DNA of 5,552 bases, taken from the NCBI GenBank assembly GCA_030427765.1, contig JAUICS010000118.1, positions 1-5,552 on the forward strand. Reading direction: 5' to 3'. Origin of the DNA: Alphaproteobacteria bacterium. GTDB lineage: Bacteria; Pseudomonadota; Alphaproteobacteria; Micavibrionales; Micavibrionaceae. Position numbers and translations under genes: made by a program. The notes beneath the pieces are model-generated. The model did no database searches. It saw only the letters and a list, made by a program, of their open reading frames with translations, and had not been told where the DNA came from. Below are positions 1 to 5,552 of the stretch, one piece after another. The first letter of the stretch is position 1; the number at the start of each line of letters is the position of its first letter.

Positions 1-15
1 TAACGATTAGTGCCT

Positions 16-36
16 TTCGGGAATGTGCATCCGGAA
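16..36. promoter_or_regulatory. Imperfect inverted repeat in the leader, possible operator
   Basis: The left arm TTCGGGAATG and right arm CATCCGGAA are near-perfect inverted copies, with one mismatch and one extra base, around a two-base centre. The loop is too short for a good RNA hairpin, so a protein-binding DNA site is the likelier reading if it is real. The rest of the 138-base leader is A/T-rich, and I see no convincing promoter hexamer pair or coding frame in it. Confidence 0.2.
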
Positions 37-124
37 TAATCATATTGCAAAATATCCATCTTTTATTTTGCTGTAAATTCTTACCTTGCGAAAACCTCTT
101 TTTATGAGACACTTTGTCAAACAA

Positions 125-131
125 AAGTGAG
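125..131 (+). promoter_or_regulatory. Weak ribosome binding site choosing the ATG start of the receiver gene
   Basis: AAGTGAG resembles a degenerate Shine-Dalgarno sequence and ends 7 bases before the ATG at 139. It overlaps the alternative GTG start at 127, which itself has only A/C/T-rich sequence upstream. This is why the ATG is preferred. Confidence 0.4.
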
Positions 132-138
132 TTCAAAA

Positions 139-537
139 ATGTCCGATGACATTAGTTTTAACCAAGAAAATACCGACACAAAAATATTAATTGTCGAAGA
201 TGATGATTACTTCCGCAAAATGCTAACTGCAAGAACACAAAGTGCTCTTGGTGAAGTCCATTGTGTTGAGGTAGACAGTTTATTAGATGCAAAACGTATC
301 ATTAAGTCGCAGCAATTTGATCTGGCTATACTGGATTTAAATCTACCTGATGGATTGGGGCCAAAAACAATTCAAGAGGTAAAAGAAATTCAGAAAAACC
401 TGAAAATCGTTGGCGTAACAAGCCTTTACACAACAATTACTGCGGAGGAATGCCAAAAAATGGGTGCACTTTGCCTTATCGACAAATCAAAACTCGCTGA
501 TAACATTCTTGAAAACACACTGCAAAAAATAATGTAA
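139..537 (+). CDS. Stand-alone response-regulator receiver domain protein
   Basis: This is a cytoplasmic phospho-acceptor (REC) protein of 132 residues with no DNA-binding or enzymatic output domain, so it would act by protein contact or as a phosphorelay intermediate. Numbered from the ATG at 139, the CheY-type landmarks are all present: acidic pocket E20-D21 after the hydrophobic ILIV strand, phospho-acceptor D66 in LDLNLPDG, switch Thr T94 in GVTS, and the conserved Lys K116 in IDKS. The usual Pro after that Lys is Ser here. About 14 polar residues precede the first strand. I chose ATG 139 because an AAGTGAG stretch lies 7 bases upstream. An in-frame GTG at 127 would add four residues but has no visible ribosome binding site. 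The stop lies 2 bases before the next gene, whose product is exported, which is an unusual partner for a lone receiver. Its cognate kinase is not in the window. The domain call is firm; its role is unknown. Confidence 0.93.
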   Translation: MSDDISFNQENTDTKILIVEDDDYFRKMLTARTQSALGEVHCVEVDSLLDAKRIIKSQQFDLAILDLNLPDGLGPKTIQEVKEIQKNLKIVGVTSLYTTITAEECQKMGALCLIDKSKLADNILENTLQKIM

Positions 538-539
538 TC

Positions 540-2840
540 ATGTTTAAAACACTAAAATATATTCATATTTCTAGACTAAATTTTCAGATCTTATTGCTAC
601 TACTCATATCTATCATGGTGTTTACACCGTCCGTGAGTGTAAAAGCACAAAGCGGCGGACAGGATTTGTCACAGGTTCAGATTGATGTTGCGGATGCATT
701 AATGAAATCGCGTCTGGCAATGCGTGATCTCGCCGAATGTAACCTTTTTATGCTGTCCCGTATTGCGCGGATATTGGCCAGTGAAAAAGCAAACCTGATC
801 GCCTATCAAGGATTTCTAACGTCTGAAGTAGCAAGATTAACCGCAAATTTGAACGCTATTTTTGAAAGTATCGAGCAATTTTTGCCACAAGATGTTGACG
901 GTACAAAAACCGCACTTGAGGTCTTCAAAACCGGTTTAAATGTTGCAGGTGTTTTAGGACCTACACCTATCGGCATCGCCGCCGCCGCCGGTGGTGTTGC
1001 AATTGAAGCCACAGAATTATATGCAACATGGAAGAATGCCGATCTTGCCGAGCAAATTGGTGCAGACATGCATCGCCGCGTGGAACAACAACTTGAAAAC
1101 CTTGCAGAAGCTCAGCAGTTATATCAAGAAGCACAGCAAGGCATAGCCGAAATAAATGGCTACCAGCAGCGTGTTGCAGACTTAATAGCCACGTATGAAG
1201 AACGTTGTGTAAAAAACAATGATGACGCCACTGCCCCACCGGTTAATGCCATTCCAGGTTTTAATCCATCCGCCCCAACGGAAGATGATATTAATGCCGC
1301 ATTGGAGCGAATTAAACGTGACATTGATGATTGTGACCTCGCCTCTCTTACACAGGCATACGGACAGTTAATGCAGCTTATAACAGGAATACAACAACTC
1401 CAACTCGACCTTTATCTTCAATTACAAGATGCGGGTAAGGAGCCTAATGCGGCGCTTGATCAACTTGAATCCTCCATACCCGGTAAACCTAGCGCCGGTT
1501 TCGCTGCTTACAAACTTGCATCGGGTGCCGTTGGGGGAATTCCGTTTGGTAAAGGCTACAAAGCATTAGAAACAGCATTGGCGCTTCATGATTCTGGATT
1601 ACAGGCCTACGACCTCGCCCAAGGGGCCGGTGACGTTGCAAACCGTGACGCTGCACTTCGCCGTGTTGAACAGGCCAATGAACGCCTGCGAAATCTGCTG
1701 GATGACAACACCGCATTGGAAGATTTACTGCACAGAGCCCAGGTTACACTTAATGACGTTACAAAGTTGATTGAAACATATGAAGAGCGTTGCTTGAAAG
1801 ATGAGCCAGAGGATCAAGTTGCAGTTGGAACCGAGCCTCAACTTGTTATTCCGTTAGCCACTGATGGAACAGAGTGGTGCCAGTATGGTATCGGTCCAAT
1901 TTACTTTGTTCCGCTTGAAACACCCGGCGGCACGACCGTAACTCCTCCAGAAAATGATACTGGAACAACGCCGGAGAACGGCCCTAATGGTGGCCCTACA
2001 ACAACAACAGGAACGCCAACTAACGGCGGCGGAACAACCCCGCCGAACAGCACACCTCAACCAAACGGCGGCCCGCGCGTGCCAACAGACTGCAAATATG
2101 TGAACCCGAATGATTGTCCGGGCACGCCAACGAACGGTGTCCCAATTCCGATTGGCGGGACACGAGTACCGAATGACTGTAAATACGTAAATCCGGATGA
2201 CTGCCCCGATGAAAATGAAGACGGCGAAGATCCGAACGATGTTGGCGAAGAACCGACAATGACAAACCTGACGGTGAAGGCAAAACTAGGTCTGGGCGTA
2301 CATTCAACCGGTTCTGAACTTGCCGGACAAAGCGCAAAATTATTTGCGGATTCACAGGTTAATCAGGACTTACCAATCACCGGAAATAATAAAAACGACC
2401 GTGATTTCAAGGAAGACCCGTTACAATGCACAACCGGTAAAAACGGTGAATGTAACATCCAATTCCCGAACTTCAGCGGCCTTGATGGCAACTTCGTTGT
2501 CCAGATTGATGCCACCGATTTTGACGGCAAAAATATTTTAATAGACAAAAACGACCAGCAAAATGTCATTAATGGACTCCAATCCGCCATCGGGGAAGAT
2601 AACGCGAACGATGTAACCATTACAACACAACCCGGCCCCAACAATAATCAGGTTTACATATCGGTCATTTACCCGTCCGGTTTGGCAAATGCCATACAAG
2701 GGTTCATTAATAACAACCGAAACGTAATCTTTTCGGAAGAAAATGTCTGCCGTGACAAACAACCCGCGTCCATCAGACAAACAGTTGGTTTATTTGACGG
2801 CATGCCAACACAATCCATCGTATTGTTTGGTGAAAGATAA
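540..2840 (+). CDS. Large exported protein with duplicated helical module and paralogous C-terminal domain
   Basis: I do not recognise this 766-residue protein as a named family. A Sec signal peptide is clear: basic n-region, hydrophobic core at about residues 16-28, predicted cleavage after VKA at 36. Residues 67-223 and 265-418 are two copies of an Ala/Leu/Gln-rich helical module. Each opens with a Cys (C67, C265), has a Gly/Ala-rich hydrophobic stretch in the middle (about 132-155 and 320-343), and ends with a coiled-coil-like run from RRVEQ to TYEERC. A DGTEWCQYGIG motif follows at 442-452, then a Pro/Thr/Gly/Asn linker (about 460-510), two DCKYVNPxDCP repeats (517-527, 546-556), and a C-terminal domain at 574-766 shared with the next gene. 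The start lies 2 bases after the receiver gene and has no ribosome binding site, so translational coupling is likely. The protein is probably periplasmic, surface-attached or released; no lipobox or C-terminal membrane anchor is visible. The function is unknown. Confidence 0.93.
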   Translation: MFKTLKYIHISRLNFQILLLLLISIMVFTPSVSVKAQSGGQDLSQVQIDVADALMKSRLAMRDLAECNLFMLSRIARILASEKANLIAYQGFLTSEVARLTANLNAIFESIEQFLPQDVDGTKTALEVFKTGLNVAGVLGPTPIGIAAAAGGVAIEATELYATWKNADLAEQIGADMHRRVEQQLENLAEAQQLYQEAQQGIAEINGYQQRVADLIATYEERCVKNNDDATAPPVNAIPGFNPSAPTEDDINAALERIKRDIDDCDLASLTQAYGQLMQLITGIQQLQLDLYLQLQDAGKEPNAALDQLESSIPGKPSAGFAAYKLASGAVGGIPFGKGYKALETALALHDSGLQAYDLAQGAGDVANRDAALRRVEQANERLRNLLDDNTALEDLLHRAQVTLNDVTKLIETYEERCLKDEPEDQVAVGTEPQLVIPLATDGTEWCQYGIGPIYFVPLETPGGTTVTPPENDTGTTPENGPNGGPTTTTGTPTNGGGTTPPNSTPQPNGGPRVPTDCKYVNPNDCPGTPTNGVPIPIGGTRVPNDCKYVNPDDCPDENEDGEDPNDVGEEPTMTNLTVKAKLGLGVHSTGSELAGQSAKLFADSQVNQDLPITGNNKNDRDFKEDPLQCTTGKNGECNIQFPNFSGLDGNFVVQIDATDFDGKNILIDKNDQQNVINGLQSAIGEDNANDVTITTQPGPNNNQVYISVIYPSGLANAIQGFINNNRNVIFSEENVCRDKQPASIRQTVGLFDGMPTQSIVLFGER
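738..1208 (+). repeat. Helical module copy 1 (C67 to C223) of the 766-residue protein
   Basis: The copy runs from the Cys in DLAEC to the Cys in TYEERC, a separation of 156 residues. It has a helix-rich first half, a Gly/Ala-rich hydrophobic centre (132-155, including a run of four Ala), and a Gln/Glu/Leu-rich second half from RRVEQ at 179. The spacing from RRVEQ to the terminal Cys is 45 residues, exactly as in copy 2. Confidence 0.7.
1332..1793 (+). repeat. Helical module copy 2 (C265 to C418) of the 766-residue protein
   Basis: The copy runs from the Cys in DIDDC to the Cys in TYEERC, a separation of 153 residues. It shows the same order as copy 1: helical half, Gly-rich hydrophobic centre (320-343), then RRVEQ at 374 and TYEERC 45 residues on. 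Apart from the RRVEQ and LIxTYEERC anchors the sequence has diverged strongly, which points to an old duplication with conserved fold and Cys positions. Confidence 0.7.
2070..2120 (+). repeat. 17-codon Cys repeat, copy 1 (residues 511-527)
   Basis: The unit reads GPRVPTDCKYVNPNDCP and holds two Cys seven residues apart. It lies in the Pro/Gly linker of the 766-residue protein. The second copy starts 29 residues later. Confidence 0.85.
2157..2207 (+). repeat. 17-codon Cys repeat, copy 2 (residues 540-556)
   Basis: The unit reads GTRVPNDCKYVNPDDCP. Fourteen of 17 residues match copy 1, yet eleven of those fourteen use a different codon, so the protein sequence has been held while the DNA drifted. 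Confidence 0.85.
2259..2837 (+). other. Paralogous C-terminal domain, first copy (residues 574-766)
   Basis: The domain begins at MTNLTVKAK and continues through GSELAGQ, AKLF, PLQC (C630), a TGKNGEC turn (C638) and CRDKQPA (C737), ending in GMPTQSIVL. The early part, with a G-x-x-AKLF strand, a dG turn between strands and alternating hydrophobic residues, looks like a β-sandwich of the prealbumin/Cna-B kind. That fold assignment is inference. The same domain ends the next gene product. Confidence 0.75.
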
Positions 2841-2891
2841 ACTACCTATTGCCAAAGATGCGTTTAATTGTTTTTTTATAAGGGCTTAATT

Positions 2892-2898
2892 TAGAGAA
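2892..2898 (+). promoter_or_regulatory. Weak ribosome binding site of the acidic-protein gene
   Basis: TAGAGAA lies 7 bases before the ATG at 2906. The 65-base gap in front (2841-2905) holds a run of seven T but no stem that would make a terminator, and no clear promoter. Confidence 0.4.
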
Positions 2899-2905
2899 TA
2901 ACATC

Positions 2906-4498
2906 ATGAAAACATTTCAAATCATTTCGCTCTTATCTTTACTTACAATTTTTTCATTTGTTTTGTATACGCAAGCTCACGCACAAAATTATTATTATTC
3001 TATTGATGACGAAAGTTCTGACGATGAAAGTTCTGACGATGAAGAATATTACGACGACGACGACGACGATGACGATGATGATTCGGATGACGAGAGCTCG
3101 GATGACGAAAGTTATGATGACGAAGAATACGATGAAGAAAAAGAAGACGAAGACGACACATATGATCGCGATTACGAGGCTTATTATGGCGATGGCCGAA
3201 ACGAAGTCCATGTCGGCGGCGGGCAGTTTATTAACACAACTCAGCAATTTACGTATTATCCGGTTGCCGTTGATGGAACACAATGGTGTACCTACGGTAA
3301 CGGCAGTTTTTATTATGCACCGTTAACACCAACCAATGGCGAATGCCCCTATTCTGGCGGATGTGATGGCGGATGCCCTTTCGCAAACACATGTAATGAG
3401 GTTACGCCTGAAATCCCTGAAGTTCCGCCAGGCGGCTGTTCACAATACTATTCATCACAGTCGCAAGACGACGAGGACACTGAATCATACATACCGTCAG
3501 AATGTACAGATTCATACGGTTACCCTACTCAACCACGGCAAGACTCATTTTGTCCGTACAGTGGCGGATGTGGATATACTGCGCCTGAACAAACGGCAAC
3601 TGGTGAAACACCAAAACCCGGATACGAAAGATACTACCCCATTTTCTCCGAAGGCGGCCTGTATAGTGTTTATTCATCTTCATACGATTCAGATCATGAA
3701 AGTTACTACGAAAAATTATACGGCACACAAACCAACGAAGATTCCGATGATGATGACGGCGCGGATGAACAAACACAAACGCGCGAACGCACAGAAACAC
3801 GTATGACGAACCTGACCATGAAGGCAAAGGGGTCTGATTTATCAACATCCCCCGGATCTGAACTGGCTGGACAGAATGCAAAATTATTTGCACCGTCACA
3901 AATGAATGTCGATCTGCCCACTAAAAACGCTAAGAAAAATGACAAGGACTTCAATGCCGAACCTTTACAATGCAATACTGGCAGCGATGGCACATGCCAA
4001 ATTCAGATACCGGCTTCTGATTTCCAGCCAAGTACCTATCACTTCACTGTAACACTTGAAACACATGATACGGCCAGCCGGAATGTTGCCGTGTCGGATC
4101 GGGATGCATTTACCCGTGACTTTATTCAAACCCTAGCGAGAGAACAGAATACCGATCTTATTATACCGAATGATTTCCAGCATTTTCGTTTTGGGCCGAT
4201 AACATCGGATGTGTCGAATGCACGTGTACAAAATTTTCTGAATTCTCAACAAATACAAATTCAAGGGCAAGGCTTTAACGATCAGTATTTTGTCACTGTG
4301 CTTTTCCCGGAAACTAATTCAACGCAAGTTGATAACTTCATTCAGAATAGTGACTATGTACAATGGTTTGAAAACAATTATTGCCGTGATAAACAGCCGG
4401 CAATGGTAAGCGACAATATGCAATCATCCGCAATATCTGTACAAAACAGACATAACGGCCTGCCGTCCCAAACAATTTCTTTAGACGAATTACATTAA
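2906..4498 (+). CDS. Exported acidic, Tyr/Cys-rich protein, paralogue of the upstream gene product in its C-terminal half
   Basis: I do not recognise this 530-residue protein. The signal peptide is classical, with likely cleavage after AHA at residue 26. Residues 34-91 are an extreme polyanion built from DDESS-type pentads around a run of ten Asp, probably disordered and plausibly able to bind cations such as calcium (inference). The motif DGTQWCTYGNG at 123-133 matches the upstream protein. Residues 147-222 hold clustered Cys, including two copies of CPYSGGC (147-153, 216-222), and residues 240-272 are Tyr/Ser-rich. A second Asp-rich patch at 279-287 precedes the C-terminal domain (300-530). 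The first 70 residues of that domain align without gaps to residues 574-643 of the upstream protein, with about 43 identities by hand count. The domain here is about 38 residues longer. The gene lies 65 bases downstream of its paralogue, and its stop overlaps the ribosome binding site of the protease gene. The function is unknown; a secreted or surface structural protein or protease partner is a guess. Confidence 0.93.
   Translation: MKTFQIISLLSLLTIFSFVLYTQAHAQNYYYSIDDESSDDESSDDEEYYDDDDDDDDDDSDDESSDDESYDDEEYDEEKEDEDDTYDRDYEAYYGDGRNEVHVGGGQFINTTQQFTYYPVAVDGTQWCTYGNGSFYYAPLTPTNGECPYSGGCDGGCPFANTCNEVTPEIPEVPPGGCSQYYSSQSQDDEDTESYIPSECTDSYGYPTQPRQDSFCPYSGGCGYTAPEQTATGETPKPGYERYYPIFSEGGLYSVYSSSYDSDHESYYEKLYGTQTNEDSDDDDGADEQTQTRERTETRMTNLTMKAKGSDLSTSPGSELAGQNAKLFAPSQMNVDLPTKNAKKNDKDFNAEPLQCNTGSDGTCQIQIPASDFQPSTYHFTVTLETHDTASRNVAVSDRDAFTRDFIQTLAREQNTDLIIPNDFQHFRFGPITSDVSNARVQNFLNSQQIQIQGQGFNDQYFVTVLFPETNSTQVDNFIQNSDYVQWFENNYCRDKQPAMVSDNMQSSAISVQNRHNGLPSQTISLDELH
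3005..3130 (+). repeat. Acidic DDESS-type repeat tract (residues 34-75)
   Basis: Two blocks of three pentads, DDESS-DDESS-DDEEY (3005-3049) and DDESS-DDESY-DDEEY (3086-3130), flank a run of ten Asp. Five uninterrupted GAC triplets lie in the Asp run. The repeat unit is a multiple of three, so slippage would alter length without breaking the frame. Confidence 0.85.
3344..3364 (+). repeat. CPYSGGC motif, copy 1
   Basis: This encodes residues 147-153 of the acidic protein and is followed at once by further Cys (C157, C163). It is repeated 69 residues later with four of seven codons changed synonymously. Confidence 0.75.
3551..3571 (+). repeat. CPYSGGC motif, copy 2
   Basis: This encodes residues 216-222 of the acidic protein. 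The Ser codon is AGT here and TCT in copy 1, a change needing more than one base substitution, so the match is not a recent DNA duplication. Confidence 0.75.
3803..4495 (+). other. Paralogous C-terminal domain, second copy (residues 300-530)
   Basis: This copy has the same landmarks in the same order: MTNLTMKAK, GSELAGQ, AKLF, PLQC (C356), TGSDGTC (C364), CRDKQPA (C493) and GLPSQTISL. It is longer by about 38 residues, all lying between the TGSDGTC turn and the CRDKQPA motif. Confidence 0.75.
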
Positions 4499-4501
4499 GG
4501 A
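4497..4501 (+). promoter_or_regulatory. Ribosome binding site of the subtilase gene, overlapping the upstream stop
   Basis: AAGGA lies 7 bases before the ATG at 4509 and shares bases with the TAA stop (4496-4498) of the preceding gene. It is the best Shine-Dalgarno match in the window. The arrangement supports coupled translation and fixes the protease start. Confidence 0.75.
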
Positions 4502-4508
4502 TATCGAC

Positions 4509-5552
4509 ATGAAACATTTGAACATTTTCTTTACTCTTACGGCCGTTTTACTTTTCATGTCGACACAGGCATATGCACAGAACGACCCGTATTTCAGTTC
4601 GAAAGGGACATGGAAACAAAAATATGATGACCAGTGGGCTATTAAACATATCGGCGTGCCGCAGGCATGGGACATTTTAGGCGGTAAAGGTAAACCCGTT
4701 ATTGTCGCCGTTATTGATACGGGCCTTGATTGGAACCATAAGGATTTCAACTGGGACAACATCTGGAACAATTCCGATGAAAAGCCCGATAACGGTAAAG
4801 ACGATGATAAAAACGGATACATCGATGATGTAATCGGTTGGGATTTCCTTGGAAACAATAACCGCCCATTCGATCATGACGGCCACGGTACATTTGTATC
4901 CGGTGTCATTGCCGCCGATACGAATAACAAAGTCGGTATTGCAGGCATTAATCCGAACGCCAAAATCATGGTTCTAAAGGCCCTGAACGCATTTGGGCAC
5001 ACACGTGCATCTCATGTTGCGGAAGCCATTCGTTATGCGGCCGACAACGGTGCCCGCGTGATTAATATGAGCGTCGGCGGTAAGGAACTTACCCGTATCG
5101 AACAAGACGCCATTAATTACGCCCACAAAAAAGGAGTTGTCATGATTGTTGCCGCCGGTAACGAAGGTATCGACGTCAGCAACTTTGGTCCGGCCGGCGC
5201 CGAAAAGGTCATCACCGTTGCATCAACAGACATAGACAATAAACAACTCAGCTTCTCCAACTGGGGCAAGCAAATTGACATTGCCGCACCGGGCGGTGAC
5301 ATTTTAAGTCTACGTGCCCGCCGTACAGACACACTCCGTGATATACCGGGTGTAGATTATAAGCCAGGTAAAGGCTATGTCGGCGATGATAAACGTTACT
5401 ACCGCGCTAGTGGAACATCGTTTTCTGCGCCTATCGTTGCCGGTGTCGCCTCATTACTTCTTTCACAAAACCCGAAACTGACGGCTGATCAAGTGAAAAA
5501 TATTCTTCTGCAATCTGCCGTTGATGCGGGCGTGGCTGGTGTTGATCAATAC
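4509..5552 (+). CDS. Thermitase-like subtilisin family (S8) serine protease, 3' end outside the window
   Basis: This is an exported endopeptidase; 348 residues are visible and the frame is still open at the window edge. The signal peptide ends at AYA, residue 23. The catalytic triad is complete: D70 in AVIDTGLD, H126 in DHDGHGTFVSG and S304 in ASGTSFSAPIVAG. The oxyanion-hole Asn is N218 in AAGNEG. The mature start, QNDPYFSS followed by PQAWDI, closely resembles the start of mature thermitase as I recall it, so the catalytic domain begins directly after the signal peptide and there is no room for an inhibitor I9-type prodomain. A DDDKNGYIDD loop at 98-107 is an acidic insert seen in many subtilases and may bind calcium. 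About 37 residues separate IAAPGG from the Ser motif (264-300), a moderately long insertion. The gene is 10 bases after the preceding gene with a good AAGGA site, so the two are probably co-transcribed. Any C-terminal domain, possibly related to those of the neighbours, lies beyond the window. Confidence 0.96.
   Translation, partial: MKHLNIFFTLTAVLLFMSTQAYAQNDPYFSSKGTWKQKYDDQWAIKHIGVPQAWDILGGKGKPVIVAVIDTGLDWNHKDFNWDNIWNNSDEKPDNGKDDDKNGYIDDVIGWDFLGNNNRPFDHDGHGTFVSGVIAADTNNKVGIAGINPNAKIMVLKALNAFGHTRASHVAEAIRYAADNGARVINMSVGGKELTRIEQDAINYAHKKGVVMIVAAGNEGIDVSNFGPAGAEKVITVASTDIDNKQLSFSNWGKQIDIAAPGGDILSLRARRTDTLRDIPGVDYKPGKGYVGDDKRYYRASGTSFSAPIVAGVASLLLSQNPKLTADQVKNILLQSAVDAGVAGVDQY

Noticed and set aside
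45..79. TTGCAA with TAAATT as a promoter for the locus
   Set aside because: The spacer of about 23 bases is too long, and no better pair was found in the leader.
968..994. Short GCC repeat
   Set aside because: It is four to five triplets encoding Ala within a helical segment, too short to treat as a functional repeat.
2868..2880. Run of seven T after the 766-residue gene as a terminator
   Set aside because: No GC-rich stem precedes it, so an intrinsic terminator is not supported.
2849..2880. TTGCCA followed by TTTATA as a promoter for the acidic-protein gene
   Set aside because: The spacing is about 20 bases and the -10 match is poor; such matches are expected by chance in A/T-rich DNA.
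2954..3283. Minus-strand open frame rich in Val and Ile that looks like a membrane protein
   Set aside because: It is the reverse complement of the GAC/GAT repeat tract, which reads as Val/Ile codons. It lies wholly inside a well-supported gene and has no ribosome binding site.
2958..3326. Plus-strand Thr/Met/Lys-rich open frame
   Set aside because: It is a frame-shifted reading of the same acidic triplet repeats, with no independent start signal.
4800..4829. DDDKNGYIDD in the subtilase as an EF-hand or dockerin repeat
   Set aside because: An acidic loop of this kind at this position is common in subtilases; there is no second repeat or flanking helix pattern.

Overview
The window reads as part of a secreted-protein locus in a Gram-negative bacterium of moderate GC. 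I cannot place it closer than that; a proteobacterium is my guess. The guess rests on classical Sec signal peptides ending in A-x-A or V-K-A, ATG starts, and a good AAGGA ribosome binding site in front of one gene. No RNA gene, insertion sequence, CRISPR array or phage gene was seen.

Layout, all on the + strand. Positions 1-138 are a non-coding leader with one weak inverted repeat. At 139-537 is a stand-alone response-regulator receiver domain with no output domain. Two bases later (540-2840) begins a 766-residue exported protein with a tandemly duplicated helical module, a Cys-containing repeat linker and a C-terminal domain. After a 65-base gap, 2906-4498 encodes a 530-residue exported protein with an Asp/Glu/Ser low-complexity N-terminus, Tyr/Cys-rich middle and the same C-terminal domain. 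Ten bases later (4509 to the window end) begins a thermitase-like subtilase with intact catalytic residues, cut off by the window edge.

The tight spacing (2, 65 and 10 bases) and common strand suggest one operon. The two large proteins are paralogues with swapped N-terminal halves: both carry a DGTxWCxYGxG motif and a C-terminal domain of about 190-230 residues with conserved cysteines and a CRDKQPA tail motif. I recognise neither as a named family. The plausible novelty is a modular pair of secreted Cys-rich proteins co-encoded with a subtilase that has no N-terminal prodomain, behind a lone receiver protein. How they work together is inference: the protease may process the two paralogues, or they may fold, inhibit or anchor it. 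The receiver protein would act in the cytoplasm and probably controls the locus or another partner through protein contacts.
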